Shown here one piece after another: positions 7,877 through 16,467 of a stretch of 64,000 bases of DNA. The notes below the pieces were generated by a model that was not told where the DNA came from, made no database searches, and saw only the letters and a program-made list of their open reading frames with translations. The stretch is from Desulfovibrio inopinatus DSM 10711. Its GTDB lineage: Bacteria > Desulfobacterota > Desulfovibrionia > Desulfovibrionales > Desulfovibrionaceae. Where the stretch lies: contig NZ_AUBP01000012.1 in NCBI RefSeq assembly GCF_000429305.1, positions 62,001 to 126,000 on the forward strand, read 5' to 3'. The stretch's first letter is position 1, and each line of letters opens with the position of its first letter. A program made the translations under genes and the position numbers.

Positions 7877-10800
7877 ATGGAAATACGAACGTCCCAACAG
7901 CCTGAACATTCATCACAAGCAATTTCAATGACCTCACGCCTTCGTCGACGTGTGATGTTTGCTGTGCTTTGGCTTCTCGCCATCAGTACATGTCTTGTCT
8001 TTGCGGCTCCAGCCGTTTTGACGGCCCTCATCGGACAAGACACACTTAAATCCCAAGTCGCACAAACGCTGGAGGGGGTTACAAATCGACATGTCGAAGT
8101 CACCGGGCCGGTCAAGCTAACGCTCTTGCCTGCTCCCGGCTTTGTCGCTGGACCTCTGCATATCGCCAACCCTGAGGGTTTTGACGACACCCCTATGCTC
8201 GACGTGGGAAAAGCCGCCATAACGGTTCAACTTTTGCCACTTCTTTCGCGAGACATCATCCCGTCCATTGTTTCGTTACGCAATGTCACTCTCCGTCTTA
8301 TCAAGAACCCAAGTGGACAAGGCAACTGGTCGTCGCTCCCCTTTCTCCCGTCGTTCCTCACAAAAATGCTTCCTCCAGCAAAGTTGGCGTCCTCTTCAAA
8401 TGGAAACCAGGCAACACGGCAAGACACCCCGACATTTCAAACTCGCTCCGGCCGCTCTCCGACAATTTCATCCGACACCATTCCAGCCAATACGCCTGTT
8501 GATTCCCCGGAATCGCACTGGAATGTTATTCCTCGTTTCCAAGGCATTCGCATGCTCGACACCACAGTCATTTGGATCGATAAAAAGAATGGCTTGTCGG
8601 CAGTCATGGACAGGCTCAACTTATCAACGGGACAAGGCGACACCTTCGGTTTTTCTTTATCCTTCGACATCACCCCGAAATCGACCGATGTCTATGCAAC
8701 AATCCATGCCAAAGGCACAGCCCATTTCCTGCCCGAAACCGACGATTGGACAATAGAGGCAGGAGAACTCGCTATAGGTATTCTTTCCGGAACTCGCCCG
8801 AAGGAACCTTTTACCCTCGCCGTACTCCAAAAGCGTACAGCCCCCCCGTTGGCCACACTCGGCACCCGGTTCACTCTGAACACCGCGACCGGCATCATCG
8901 AACTGGACAATTTCCACGCCAAAGGACTTGGCGCTGAAGCCATTGGCCACGTCATAGGCAAAGACGTGCTCGGCGATCCGCTTTTTCAAGGCGCACTGAC
9001 ACTCACCGCTCCTCTGTCGCTCGACGGATTGATCAAAGCAGGGCTTCTTTCTTCGACACCGTCCAAGGCCTCCGCGTCATTAAACGATACTCCTCGTCTT
9101 GTAGCGACAAAACCGCTCACCGCGAAAACAGAAATCGTATTCGAAGCCGGAACAGAACGGTTGGATATAAAAAAGCTGGATATCGACGCCAAAGAGGCAG
9201 GCTCGCTCTCTGCCGTCCTTTCTTTCCATAACGCGTCATCTCCCCAGCTCACATTCGATGCAGACGTCCGCGGTCTTGATATCGATTTACTCCGCCCCAT
9301 CATTCCGGCATCGACCGGACAGTCGTTTCACCTTCCGCAAGCACTCAGCATGCGCGGATCAATTCGCGGGCGTAATGTCTCTTTGCGAGGTCAACGGTAT
9401 GATCATGCTTTTCTTGCCGTTACAGCAAACGAAGGAAAATATCGCCTGTACCCGGTTTCGCTCAGTACGCAGAATCAATCCATTGCCGCCGATTTGAAGC
9501 TCCAGGGAAGCACGACCGGAACACAACTTGACGGTTCGGCTCGGCTTTTTTTCTCGAAAACGACCTCCTCCCCAAATGTAATACGTACTTCAGAGCTGAA
9601 ATTCACCGGGCACATGACAGCCAACCAATTTCAAGGACATGTCGCGTCACCTGAACTTTATCCAAATGATATCGCTACATTTTTCAACTTATCTTCTGTC
9701 CCCAAGAGTTCCGCTTCCCCTCTTGCCTTCGATACAAAGATAGGCATTGGTTTCGAACAATTGGATGGCCAAACAATACAACATATCAAGGCCACGGATG
9801 GTACATTACGGTATAATGATCTTTCTTTGAAAGGTTCCGTCGACTTTGTCCCCATCCCGAACCCGCTTTTGACCATTGATGTCGATCTCGACACCCTTGA
9901 CCTCAGCCACAGCGGCTCAGAATCGCCAGCGCCCATGTCATGGCCAAACACCATGAAGGTTGTGGGAACAACTCGCATCAAAACGCTGCAGGGGATGGGA
10001 ACGCCCATCAATGACGTGTCAATTCGCGGAACATTCGATGGATCGACGCTCAGTCTTACATCAATAAAGGCGCAAGTACTTGGCGGCAAACTCGATGGTG
10101 AAGCCAAGCTCCTTGGATTGTTGGACGACACCGCGACACATGGCACGTCCAGTATCTCCCTCACATTCGATAACATCAAGCCACACGAGACCATTGCACG
10201 AGGATGGCCCCTTCGGGGCGCCATGGATGCGAACGTGGACGCTCAATTTACTGGAAATCGACGAGAAGATATCGTTTCCAGTTTAAACGGAACACTCAAT
10301 GTATCCATCCCTCATGGCGTATTCAAACCGACACCGAAGACACCAGGCTGGAAACTGAATCGGACCAACGCCAAGCTTACATTTCACGGACACGATGTCG
10401 CAGCACCAAACGGAACCGCCAGTTTCGACATAACAAGTACGGTTCAATTTGCAACCCAAGGCACCGTAACAAAAGGACTCGGCCAATTCACAGCCCGTCT
10501 CGAGATCGATAAGAACAATACGCCGCTGTCACTCGTCACGTCTACAGCTCGTGGAGAATTGAGCCTCAAGCCCTTATCAGGCAAACAAAAAAATCCTCTC
10601 CCTGTCTCGTGGCGTATGGGATGTAACTATGATGCTTCCCAGAAGCGAATCATCATCTCCAAGCTTCTCATCCAAACTCCCGGCCTTGCAGGAAAAGGCG
10701 AGGTACAGATTGATCTCGACAAGAAAAATGACTTCATTCATGGTCAGTTTGAAATCGAACCGTTCTCTCCACGCAGATCGTTACCGACCTATGGTCTATC

Positions 10801-11839
10801 CATCGATCCGAAAGCTTCCCCGACCGTACTGAATACGGCATCAGCTCGGTTTAATCTCACAGCAGATACAAAAGGACTGACGCTTTCTAAACTCACTATC
10901 AAGCTCGATAAGACCACTGCAACGGGGGCCTTTATCATTCCCGATTTTGCCAACGCGCTCCCACTTCTCGAACTCGATGTGGATTCTATTGATATCGACC
11001 ACTACTTCCCCCCCCAGCCATTTCCAACCGAGGAGTCCGGCCCACCGCTGCCAGATACCACTCCATTTGACACGACGACATTACGCAAACTCGCTTTTAA
11101 AACCAAAATTCGTATCGGTTCTATGAAGAAAGGGAACATGCTGTGGAAAAAATCCCGACTGAACCTGACCTGCCAAAACGGGGTGCTCAATGCGTCGCAC
11201 CAAGCCGACATGTTCTATGGCGGCACGTATTCTGCCAAAATTGATATCAAAGCAGAAAAGCAAACTGTACGTGCCGAGGTCAATCTCTCACTCGATGGAA
11301 TACAGGCAGCCCCTCTCCTCGCCGACTTCGCTGATGGACAAGCCATCAGCAAAGGCAAGGGCTATTTCGTCCTTTCGGCCCGTGGTCAGGGCGCTTCTGA
11401 ACTCACATTGCGTCAAAATCTTTCCGGAGACGCACGTTTCCGTTTGACAGACGGACTCATCAGCGTTCGTCCCTCCTCCGGTTCAGATGACAAAAGCGAT
11501 CCCAATGCAGGACGCGAAGAAGTCGACTTTGATGTCTTCAGCGCCTCGTTCACAGCCCAAAACGGCATTGCAACCACCGATAATTTTCTTATTCATGGAC
11601 CGACGATTGAAGCGAATGGCAAAGGAACCCTCAACCTCGTCAACGAAGCTATCGATCTGGGTCTTCAAGTGAGTATTGACGGCTCTCCACGGATTCCTGC
11701 CGATATCCAAGGCACATTATCCTTCCCAAGTTTGAAAGTGGATACCTCACGCATGATCGGCGTCACTGTCTTTCGTCTCTTCAAAGGTATCTTCAGTCTT
11801 CCGGCGAATACGGTGAAAGGAATTTTCAAACTTTTCTAA
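7877..11839 (+). CDS. Giant AsmA-family protein
   Basis: The protein has 1320 residues. Near the N-terminus is one membrane segment (about 25-50), followed by the AsmA N-terminal domain (VTGPVKLTLLPAPGFVAGPLHIAN). The C-terminal third has the AsmA-like C-terminal domain (FDVFSASFTAQNGIATTDNFLIHGP...GKGTLNLVNEAIDLGL). AsmA-like proteins are inner-membrane-anchored, long beta-rich periplasmic proteins of the bridge-like lipid-transfer group and act in phospholipid transport and outer membrane homeostasis. At 1320 residues it is about twice the length of E. coli AsmA. A second possible ATG at 7928 would remove 17 residues; neither start has a strong ribosome binding site. Confidence 0.85.
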   Translation: MEIRTSQQPEHSSQAISMTSRLRRRVMFAVLWLLAISTCLVFAAPAVLTALIGQDTLKSQVAQTLEGVTNRHVEVTGPVKLTLLPAPGFVAGPLHIANPEGFDDTPMLDVGKAAITVQLLPLLSRDIIPSIVSLRNVTLRLIKNPSGQGNWSSLPFLPSFLTKMLPPAKLASSSNGNQATRQDTPTFQTRSGRSPTISSDTIPANTPVDSPESHWNVIPRFQGIRMLDTTVIWIDKKNGLSAVMDRLNLSTGQGDTFGFSLSFDITPKSTDVYATIHAKGTAHFLPETDDWTIEAGELAIGILSGTRPKEPFTLAVLQKRTAPPLATLGTRFTLNTATGIIELDNFHAKGLGAEAIGHVIGKDVLGDPLFQGALTLTAPLSLDGLIKAGLLSSTPSKASASLNDTPRLVATKPLTAKTEIVFEAGTERLDIKKLDIDAKEAGSLSAVLSFHNASSPQLTFDADVRGLDIDLLRPIIPASTGQSFHLPQALSMRGSIRGRNVSLRGQRYDHAFLAVTANEGKYRLYPVSLSTQNQSIAADLKLQGSTTGTQLDGSARLFFSKTTSSPNVIRTSELKFTGHMTANQFQGHVASPELYPNDIATFFNLSSVPKSSASPLAFDTKIGIGFEQLDGQTIQHIKATDGTLRYNDLSLKGSVDFVPIPNPLLTIDVDLDTLDLSHSGSESPAPMSWPNTMKVVGTTRIKTLQGMGTPINDVSIRGTFDGSTLSLTSIKAQVLGGKLDGEAKLLGLLDDTATHGTSSISLTFDNIKPHETIARGWPLRGAMDANVDAQFTGNRREDIVSSLNGTLNVSIPHGVFKPTPKTPGWKLNRTNAKLTFHGHDVAAPNGTASFDITSTVQFATQGTVTKGLGQFTARLEIDKNNTPLSLVTSTARGELSLKPLSGKQKNPLPVSWRMGCNYDASQKRIIISKLLIQTPGLAGKGEVQIDLDKKNDFIHGQFEIEPFSPRRSLPTYGLSIDPKASPTVLNTASARFNLTADTKGLTLSKLTIKLDKTTATGAFIIPDFANALPLLELDVDSIDIDHYFPPQPFPTEESGPPLPDTTPFDTTTLRKLAFKTKIRIGSMKKGNMLWKKSRLNLTCQNGVLNASHQADMFYGGTYSAKIDIKAEKQTVRAEVNLSLDGIQAAPLLADFADGQAISKGKGYFVLSARGQGASELTLRQNLSGDARFRLTDGLISVRPSSGSDDKSDPNAGREEVDFDVFSASFTAQNGIATTDNFLIHGPTIEANGKGTLNLVNEAIDLGLQVSIDGSPRIPADIQGTLSFPSLKVDTSRMIGVTVFRLFKGIFSLPANTVKGIFKLF

Positions 11840-11949
11840 ATAGAAATCCTCCCTTGAAAGTTCGTGTCAATTCTCTGCCAAGACAAGCAGAGCTTGTGCC
11901 TCCTCACAACTTGCGCTATGCCACCTCAACACAAGACAAGGAGACAACA

Positions 11950-12687
11950 ATGCTCGCCTATATTGGTTTAGATGATACGGATGTGGTCGGTGCGGCCATG
12001 GGGACAGGTAGGCTTGCCCGGACATTCGCCGCCCAACTCCCTGAGGGAGTGTCGGTCTGGGGTATTATTCGACATCAGCTTCCCCGACTTGAAGGTGTGC
12101 CTTACACCTCAAACAACAGCTCGGCCTGTATTGTCGTTGAATATAACGACCCTGCCGAACTCGACGAAACCAAGCAACGCGCCGTGGACCACATTTTGGC
12201 TCATGCAAGCCTTGGAAGTGATCCGGGTTTATGTGTGGCTCCGGCTGGAGCAGTCAATACCGACTTGATCAACTTCGGCATGGTCTGTTCCGGTAAAATC
12301 GTTAACCAGGCAGATGCCATGCAGGCAGCGAAACAAGTCTATCTGGAAGGGCTCGGTGGCACAAATGATGGCATTATCGGTGCGTCGGCTGCTGTTGGTT
12401 TGACCGCTCACGGTTGGTGTGGCCGCTTCATTGAATATGGCCGGTTACGTTCACTTGGTACCGATGTTCTCGTTCAAGAGCTTTGGGAAACCGGTATTCG
12501 TGTCGTTTCCATCGACCGCGATCCGGCAGTTCCACTCCCCGACGATATGGTTTTTACGAATGGTTGGCTGCGTCCTTCGCTCTGGGCCGGTGTTCCCGTT
12601 CTCCAAGTCAAAGCCGCTGAAAACGGAGGCTGGGTAACGGCTCATGGCAAACGGAAAAAAGCTCACCCCAAATCCAATGCAGCCTAA
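11950..12687 (+). CDS. TiaS-like nucleotide-modifying protein
   Basis: AAGGAG lies just upstream of the ATG at 11950, giving 245 residues. The N-terminus reads MLAYIGLDDTD, the DDTD hallmark of the archaeal tRNA(Ile2) agmatidine synthase TiaS, followed by a matching TGRLART and later SNNSSACIVVE block. In archaea TiaS modifies C34 of tRNA-Ile2 with agmatine. This protein is shorter, lacking the OB-fold and zinc-ribbon parts of TiaS, so its substrate is probably different. Bacteria normally use TilS for this tRNA. The protein is likely cytosolic. It follows the AsmA gene by 110 bases and is followed by a small hairpin. Confidence 0.6.
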   Translation: MLAYIGLDDTDVVGAAMGTGRLARTFAAQLPEGVSVWGIIRHQLPRLEGVPYTSNNSSACIVVEYNDPAELDETKQRAVDHILAHASLGSDPGLCVAPAGAVNTDLINFGMVCSGKIVNQADAMQAAKQVYLEGLGGTNDGIIGASAAVGLTAHGWCGRFIEYGRLRSLGTDVLVQELWETGIRVVSIDRDPAVPLPDDMVFTNGWLRPSLWAGVPVLQVKAAENGGWVTAHGKRKKAHPKSNAA

Positions 12688-12698
12688 TCTCTTTCACA

Positions 12699-12723
12699 AC
12701 AACGCGGCCTCCCCCCGCGTTGT
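12699..12723 (+). terminator. Weak hairpin after the TiaS-like gene
   Basis: Nine-base arms (12699-12707, 12715-12723) pair exactly around a 7-base loop. The following sequence is C/T-rich rather than a T-run. Confidence 0.45.
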
Positions 12724-12743
12724 CCCTTCTCAGGTTCTTCTGT

Positions 12744-12929
12744 TCAACAGTCTGCCGGTGATGTCTCCATATCGGGCTCATCCATGCAAATACGATAACC
12801 CGTTTTATAGAATGGATAAGCTCTCGCCCATTTCTCCTTCGTCATTTTCAGCTTCTGTCCTAAAACTGTTATAAACCGTTCTCCAATCGAATTGCATTCG
12901 CTGAAAAATATCGAATAGGCATACACCAT
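12744..12929 (-). CDS. Possible small protein of unknown function
   Basis: A 61-codon frame starts at ATG 12929 and reads MVYAYSIFFSECNSIGERF..., with a charged, protein-like composition ending SPADC. There is only a poor ribosome binding site (GGG ten bases upstream). It occupies an otherwise empty 355-base gap (12688-13042) between two plus-strand genes. No family is recognised. It may be spurious. Confidence 0.3.
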   Translation of the reverse strand: MVYAYSIFFSECNSIGERFITVLGQKLKMTKEKWARAYPFYKTGYRICMDEPDMETSPADC

Positions 12930-13042
12930 GTGTAGCCCTATCAGATGGGTTTGAGACGCTCGACATGTCCTCTTTGATTTGACAAATTCAGACCAAGGTA
13001 TTTTGGGATTTTTTTGCAATAGATACAATCGAGGACTCTGCG

Positions 13043-13678
13043 ATGTTCGACTATTCTCTCGCACACTGGTCAGCTTTCTTAGGTGCCGCCCTTCTTCTGA
13101 ATATTTCTCCAGGCCCCGATATCGCCTTCATTTTGAGCCATACGATCAAGGAAGGGAAGAAAGCCGGGATCGCTGCAATGCTTGGTGTCTGGGCGGGAGC
13201 ATTTTGCCATGTTGTGTTGGCCGCGTTGGGCCTCACAGCCATCGTCGCCAGCTCGGCCACAGCCTTTTCAGTCGTCAAATGGCTTGGCGTCATCTATCTA
13301 GGTTGGCTCGGTATACGAGCGATGCGTTCTGACGGGAATTCACTGCTTATAGAAAGAAAAGGCACAAGAAAAAGCATCGGCTCCGTGTTTCGGCAAGGAG
13401 TATTAATTGACTTGCTGAATCCGAAAGTCGCCACGTTTTTTCTCGCTTTTCTCCCGCAGTTTGTCGTGGAAGGTGCTGGCCCCATATGGGCGCAACTCAT
13501 GATTCACGGCGTCTTGATCATCGTCGTTGCCGCTTTTGTGGAGCCTCCCATCATCTTACTGAGCGACAAGGTCACGGAAAAACTTCGCCAAAGCCAATCT
13601 CTCAGAGTCTGGTTAGACAGAGCCCTTGGGTTTGTCCTCATTTCTCTTGGTGTAAAGCTGGCAATCACCAAACGGTAA
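13043..13678 (+). CDS. LysE/RhtB-family amino acid exporter
   Basis: The 211-residue protein has about six hydrophobic segments. The N-terminal signature FLGAALLLNISPGPDIAFIL is the LysE/RhtB hallmark (NxxPGPD). The second conserved block KWLGVIYLGWLGIRAMRS and the central FRQGVLIDLLNPKVATFFLAFLPQF are also typical. Such carriers export amino acids or homoserine lactone-like compounds across the inner membrane, driven by the proton gradient. The substrate cannot be told from sequence. The gene stands alone, converging on the PadR gene, with a shared long hairpin between them. Confidence 0.9.
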   Translation: MFDYSLAHWSAFLGAALLLNISPGPDIAFILSHTIKEGKKAGIAAMLGVWAGAFCHVVLAALGLTAIVASSATAFSVVKWLGVIYLGWLGIRAMRSDGNSLLIERKGTRKSIGSVFRQGVLIDLLNPKVATFFLAFLPQFVVEGAGPIWAQLMIHGVLIIVVAAFVEPPIILLSDKVTEKLRQSQSLRVWLDRALGFVLISLGVKLAITKR

Positions 13679-13700
13679 GCTGCAACGTTCATTCAACACC

Positions 13701-13753
13701 CAAACATGTCGGAGTGTAGCCACCTGCTAGGTCGCCACACTCCGACATGTTTG
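13701..13753. terminator. Long bidirectional hairpin between lysE-type gene and padR
   Basis: Seventeen-base arms (13701-13717 and 13737-13753) are exact reverse complements around a 19-base loop. The position between convergent genes suggests a shared terminator. Confidence 0.7.
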
Positions 13754-13808
13754 TTTCTGAAAAACTCGACAGAGCAAACTTGCTTCGCCGCTGTTTCCCG
13801 TCGCGATG

Positions 13809-14186
13809 TCACGCTTGCTCCTGTATCGACTTGTAATTCAGGATAAAACGATCCAACAAGTCACGTTGACGTTCCATATACACGATCCAGGAATCGAGGA
13901 CATCATGCCCGATCTCCGTGATACGGTAAATTCTCTTAGCCGGTCCAGACCCGTCGGTCGTCCATTCTGACTCGACAAGCCCATCCTCTTCCATTTGACG
14001 CAGATGCCGATACACCATCCCCGGCGGAGCATCTCCACGGATAAATCCATATTCCGGAATTTCCTGGATAAGATCATATCCATGTGTTGGTTTTACCAAA
14101 AGAGCCATTAATATGCTGGGTTGCATATAGCGTTCAGGCTTCCCCTGTCGTGATCCACGTTTATTTTCAGTTTTTTCTTCTTCCAT
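13809..14186 (-). CDS. PadR-family transcriptional regulator
   Basis: The 125-residue protein has the PadR winged-helix layout: SILMALLVKPTHGYDLIQEI, then GMVYRHLRQMEEDGLVESEW, then RIYRITEIGHDVLDSW and a C-terminal dimerisation helix (MERQRDLLDRFILNYK). PadR proteins are dimeric repressors released by small hydrophobic or phenolic ligands and often control exporters. A near-palindromic site (14193-14215) lies directly before its start and overlaps the AAGGA ribosome binding site, so autorepression is likely. Two perfect copies of the same inverted repeat lie before the divergent 70-residue gene and before the storage-protein homologue at 16436. Confidence 0.9.
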   Translation of the reverse strand: MEEEKTENKRGSRQGKPERYMQPSILMALLVKPTHGYDLIQEIPEYGFIRGDAPPGMVYRHLRQMEEDGLVESEWTTDGSGPAKRIYRITEIGHDVLDSWIVYMERQRDLLDRFILNYKSIQEQA

Positions 14187-14192
14187 ATTGAC

Positions 14193-14215
14193 AATATATC
14201 CTTAGAGTATATATA
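14193..14215. promoter_or_regulatory. PadR operator candidate, site 1 (padR)
   Basis: The site has the form TATATCC-N5-GTATATA, one mismatch from perfect symmetry in the 7-base core. It lies 7 bases upstream of the padR start codon and covers its ribosome binding site. Confidence 0.65.
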
Positions 14216-14225
14216 TGAAGCAAGA

Positions 14226-14270
14226 GGTTAAAACGACCAAACAGACGGTGCCTGTCTGTTTTCTTTAACC
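14226..14270. repeat. Nested inverted repeat between operators 1 and 2
   Basis: Outer arms GGTTAAA (14226-14232) and TTTAACC (14264-14270) enclose inner arms AAACAGAC (14239-14246) and GTCTGTTT (14254-14261). Both pairs are exact. The element fills the space between the two divergent operator sites and may be a second protein site or a transcript leader hairpin. Confidence 0.55.
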
Positions 14271-14271
14271 G

Positions 14272-14294
14272 CTTATATCCTTACAGGATATAAG
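14272..14294. promoter_or_regulatory. PadR operator candidate, site 2 (70-residue gene)
   Basis: A perfect inverted repeat with 9-base arms CTTATATCC and GGATATAAG and a 5-base spacer lies 37 bases before the start codon of the small plus-strand gene. Core and spacer length match sites 1 and 3. Confidence 0.75.
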
Positions 14295-14331
14295 GACTTT
14301 ACACAACCTACCGAGAGGCAAGGAGGACATT

Positions 14332-14544
14332 ATGGCTACTATCTTTGTCCGCGAACGTCGCAAGATTGAACAAGGTGAAAAGAAACCTCGCTTTCGTATT
14401 GTTGGAGTATCCGGAGCTGACGTAAAGCTGTACAGCAAGCATATTCGTCGCCAGGAACTCAAAGTTATCGCCGAAACCGTTGGCGCCGAAGTCGTCTACC
14501 TGCCGACCGGTGGTGATGGTGCCATGGGTGATAAGAAGGAATAA
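14332..14544 (+). CDS. 70-residue protein of unknown function in the PadR regulon
   Basis: AAGGAGG lies a few bases before the ATG, so the start is firm. The protein is basic in its first half (VRERRKIEQGEKKPRFRIVGVSG) and has no membrane segment, signal peptide or Cys. Alternating hydrophobic stretches (FRIVGVSGADVKLY, LKVIAETVGAEVVYLP) suggest a small alpha/beta fold that could act as a ligand-binding or partner protein. I do not recognise the family. Expression is probably controlled by the adjacent PadR protein through site 2. It converges with the hydrolase gene across a double hairpin. Confidence 0.85.
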   Translation: MATIFVRERRKIEQGEKKPRFRIVGVSGADVKLYSKHIRRQELKVIAETVGAEVVYLPTGGDGAMGDKKE

Positions 14545-14552
14545 CGTTTGCC

Positions 14553-14608
14553 GGACCGGATGTGTGTCCCGCCGCATCCGGTCCACACTGTATATCAATA
14601 TCAGTGTG
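14553..14608. terminator. Tandem hairpins between convergent genes
   Basis: The first hairpin has 10-base arms (14553-14562, 14575-14584). The second has 7-base arms (14584-14590, 14602-14608) and is followed by CCTGTCTTTTT on the plus strand. They probably terminate the 70-residue gene. Confidence 0.65.
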
Positions 14609-15161
14609 CTCCTGTCTTTTTCAACGCTTGAAGAAGTATCTCCATCCACTGATCTCGCCCAGAAGAATCAAAACCTGCTGAATATCGGTTCATGAATCCA
14701 TGAGCCCATCGCGTGAACCGCATGGCCACATACGCTTTCGGTGCAAGTTGTCTTTCAAGAATTCGGACATCAAAGCTGGGTTCACTTGCCGGGAAAATCA
14801 CCGTTGTCGGACATGTCGGTTCACAATGAACATGCTCTCGAATACGTGATCCGTAAAAGCAGAATGCCTGCGCTATACGATCCGCCACAGGAGTATCGAG
14901 TAACGTCCACAAAGCGGTTGCTCCAACACTGAAGCCGATCACCACAAGAGGTCCCGTAAGGCCATCCAATTCTCGCTCAATAATTGAAGCGTATTCCGTA
15001 ATGCCGACCTGCTCCATAAACCAAGCATACGCCGCGGTTTCGTCTTCAAACCACGAATCAGCAGAATAGGGGGCAATCACCAACGGCATTTCGAGCTGGC
15101 GGGCAATTTCATGCACATCCGGCGTTACACCAAAGACGTCAGTGACAAGAACACAGTGCAT
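14601..15161 (-). CDS. Small alpha/beta hydrolase
   Basis: The start at 15161 (MHCVLVTDVFGVTPDV) leaves a 22-base gap after the SMR gene. A longer form starting at 15221 would overlap that gene by 38 bases. The 186-residue protein has a dienelactone-hydrolase-like layout: nucleophile elbow GFSVGA (Ser), and a C-terminal His in FTRWAHGFM. The acidic third member is probably the Asp of EPSFDVR. Substrate is unknown. As the last gene after the storage-protein homologue and SMR exporter on the same strand, it may belong to their transcript. Confidence 0.75.
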   Translation of the reverse strand: MHCVLVTDVFGVTPDVHEIARQLEMPLVIAPYSADSWFEDETAAYAWFMEQVGITEYASIIERELDGLTGPLVVIGFSVGATALWTLLDTPVADRIAQAFCFYGSRIREHVHCEPTCPTTVIFPASEPSFDVRILERQLAPKAYVAMRFTRWAHGFMNRYSAGFDSSGRDQWMEILLQALKKTGAH

Positions 15162-15183
15162 GCGATGGTATCCATAAGGGATG

Positions 15184-15513
15184 TCAGTGTGGCGATGCTT
15201 GCGAAAACAACTCAATGACAATCACTCCGACAAGAATCAAACCAATCCCAATGAAGGCAGGCAGATCGAGTGATTGCTTGAAAACAACGAGTCCGACAAT
15301 GGAAATGAGAACAATCCCAAGTCCACTCCAGATGGCATACGCAATCCCGACGGGGAAATAGCGAAGAGCCAAGCAGAGCAGATAAAAGGAAAGTCCGTAA
15401 CACACAACGACGGCAACGGATGCCCACAACCGGGTAAACTCTTTGGATGCCTGCAATGCCGACGTTCCGGCGACCTCGGAGGCAATGGCCAAAATCAACA
15501 CAATGTATTTCAT
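15184..15513 (-). CDS. Small multidrug resistance (SMR/EmrE-type) exporter
   Basis: The 109-residue protein has four membrane segments and the conserved acidic residue Glu13 (ILAIASEVAGT), which couples drug and proton movement in EmrE. The motifs FTRLWASV, GIAYAIWSGLGIVLIS and LDLPAFIGIGLI match EmrE closely. It works as a dual-topology dimer that expels quaternary ammonium and other cationic compounds. It lies 74 bases downstream of the storage-protein homologue with a strong hairpin between. PadR control of exporters is a known theme (LmrR), which fits the island. Confidence 0.93.
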   Translation of the reverse strand: MKYIVLILAIASEVAGTSALQASKEFTRLWASVAVVVCYGLSFYLLCLALRYFPVGIAYAIWSGLGIVLISIVGLVVFKQSLDLPAFIGIGLILVGVIVIELFSQASPH

Positions 15514-15544
15514 GGAAACACTATACGAGAGAGTTCCCTACATT

Positions 15545-15575
15545 GTCGACGTCCGGATTGTATCCGGACGTCGAC
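15545..15575 (-). terminator. Strong hairpin between storage-protein homologue and SMR gene
   Basis: Fourteen-base arms (15545-15558, 15562-15575) pair exactly around three bases. There is no T-run, so it may attenuate or stabilise rather than end the transcript. Confidence 0.55.
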
Positions 15576-15587
15576 GGTATGATATCG

Positions 15588-16436
15588 CTATTTGTAGACA
15601 ATCGTTCCGACTTCTTCGCCGTTAAGCGCCGCTTCGATATGCTCAGGATGATTGAGCGCATCGATAATTTGGAATTGCTTCAAGCATTTTGCATGCTTCA
15701 AAAATGTCAAAACGGGTCGCTCAACGATGAGATCATCCAAATCCAGTTCAATTAATTCATCAACATGAATCTTGGAATAAAAATCAAGGTCTTCGACACG
15801 TTCCACCTTTTTGGGGTCGGAGCTATAGAGCCCTTTTTCGTCTTTCATATAGATAACGGACTTGGCGCCGATATTCTCTGCCAAGAGAAATGCGCCGGAA
15901 TCCGTCCGGTGAGGAGGAATAGATCCCACCTCGGCCGGATGTTCGAAAAAGCCATACGGAGGAATACCTGTTGTAATTGGCAGATATCCGAGACGACAAA
16001 ACATCGTTAACTGTTCGATATTGTCGCTATGTCCTATTTTGACTCCTCCATGCTTGGCCAGGAGAATCGACAGCATTTCCGCATTTTGCCAAGAAACTTT
16101 ATCACCAAGCTTGGACAGTACGCCGGTCGGCATGCCCAATTCCATGCCGATCTTGTACACGTGGCGTGCCCGTGTTCCTCCACCGGTCATCAGGAGAATT
16201 TTATGCTCATCTTTCAGCCGAATAAGCTCATCAACAATGGGCAAAATTCCACTTGCCCCGCGGTCCATGATGGATTGCCCGCCGATTTTAAGCACATTGA
16301 TGTCTGGCTGCATGCGAAAATATTCGCCTGCCTCAGTTTGACGCAAGAGTTCCCGGCTCACCAGAGACTCTCCCATAAGCGAGGTATCGATATGTAAGCG
16401 CCCCTTTTCCGACTGTTCTCTTACGAGCTTTGCCAT
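15588..16436 (-). CDS. Molybdenum storage protein-like amino acid kinase-fold protein
   Basis: The protein resembles MosA/MosB of Azotobacter in the motifs VLKIGGQSIMDRG, TGGGTRARHVYKIG, YMKDEKGLYSSDPKK and the C-terminal QIIDALNHPEHIEAALNGEEVGT. MoSto is an ATP-dependent cage that stores polyoxomolybdate or tungstate clusters. It needs two paralogous subunits, but only one is present here, so a homo-oligomer or another role (nucleotide or small-molecule kinase) is possible. The second ATG (16436) is chosen because AAGGG sits 9 bases before it; an ATG at 16442 is the alternative. A perfect TATATCC-N5-GGATATA repeat lies 31 bases upstream, indicating PadR control. Confidence 0.8.
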   Translation of the reverse strand: MAKLVREQSEKGRLHIDTSLMGESLVSRELLRQTEAGEYFRMQPDINVLKIGGQSIMDRGASGILPIVDELIRLKDEHKILLMTGGGTRARHVYKIGMELGMPTGVLSKLGDKVSWQNAEMLSILLAKHGGVKIGHSDNIEQLTMFCRLGYLPITTGIPPYGFFEHPAEVGSIPPHRTDSGAFLLAENIGAKSVIYMKDEKGLYSSDPKKVERVEDLDFYSKIHVDELIELDLDDLIVERPVLTFLKHAKCLKQFQIIDALNHPEHIEAALNGEEVGTIVYK

Positions 16437-16467
16437 AAGCATCTTCCCTTTCTTTCAGGCTAACGTT

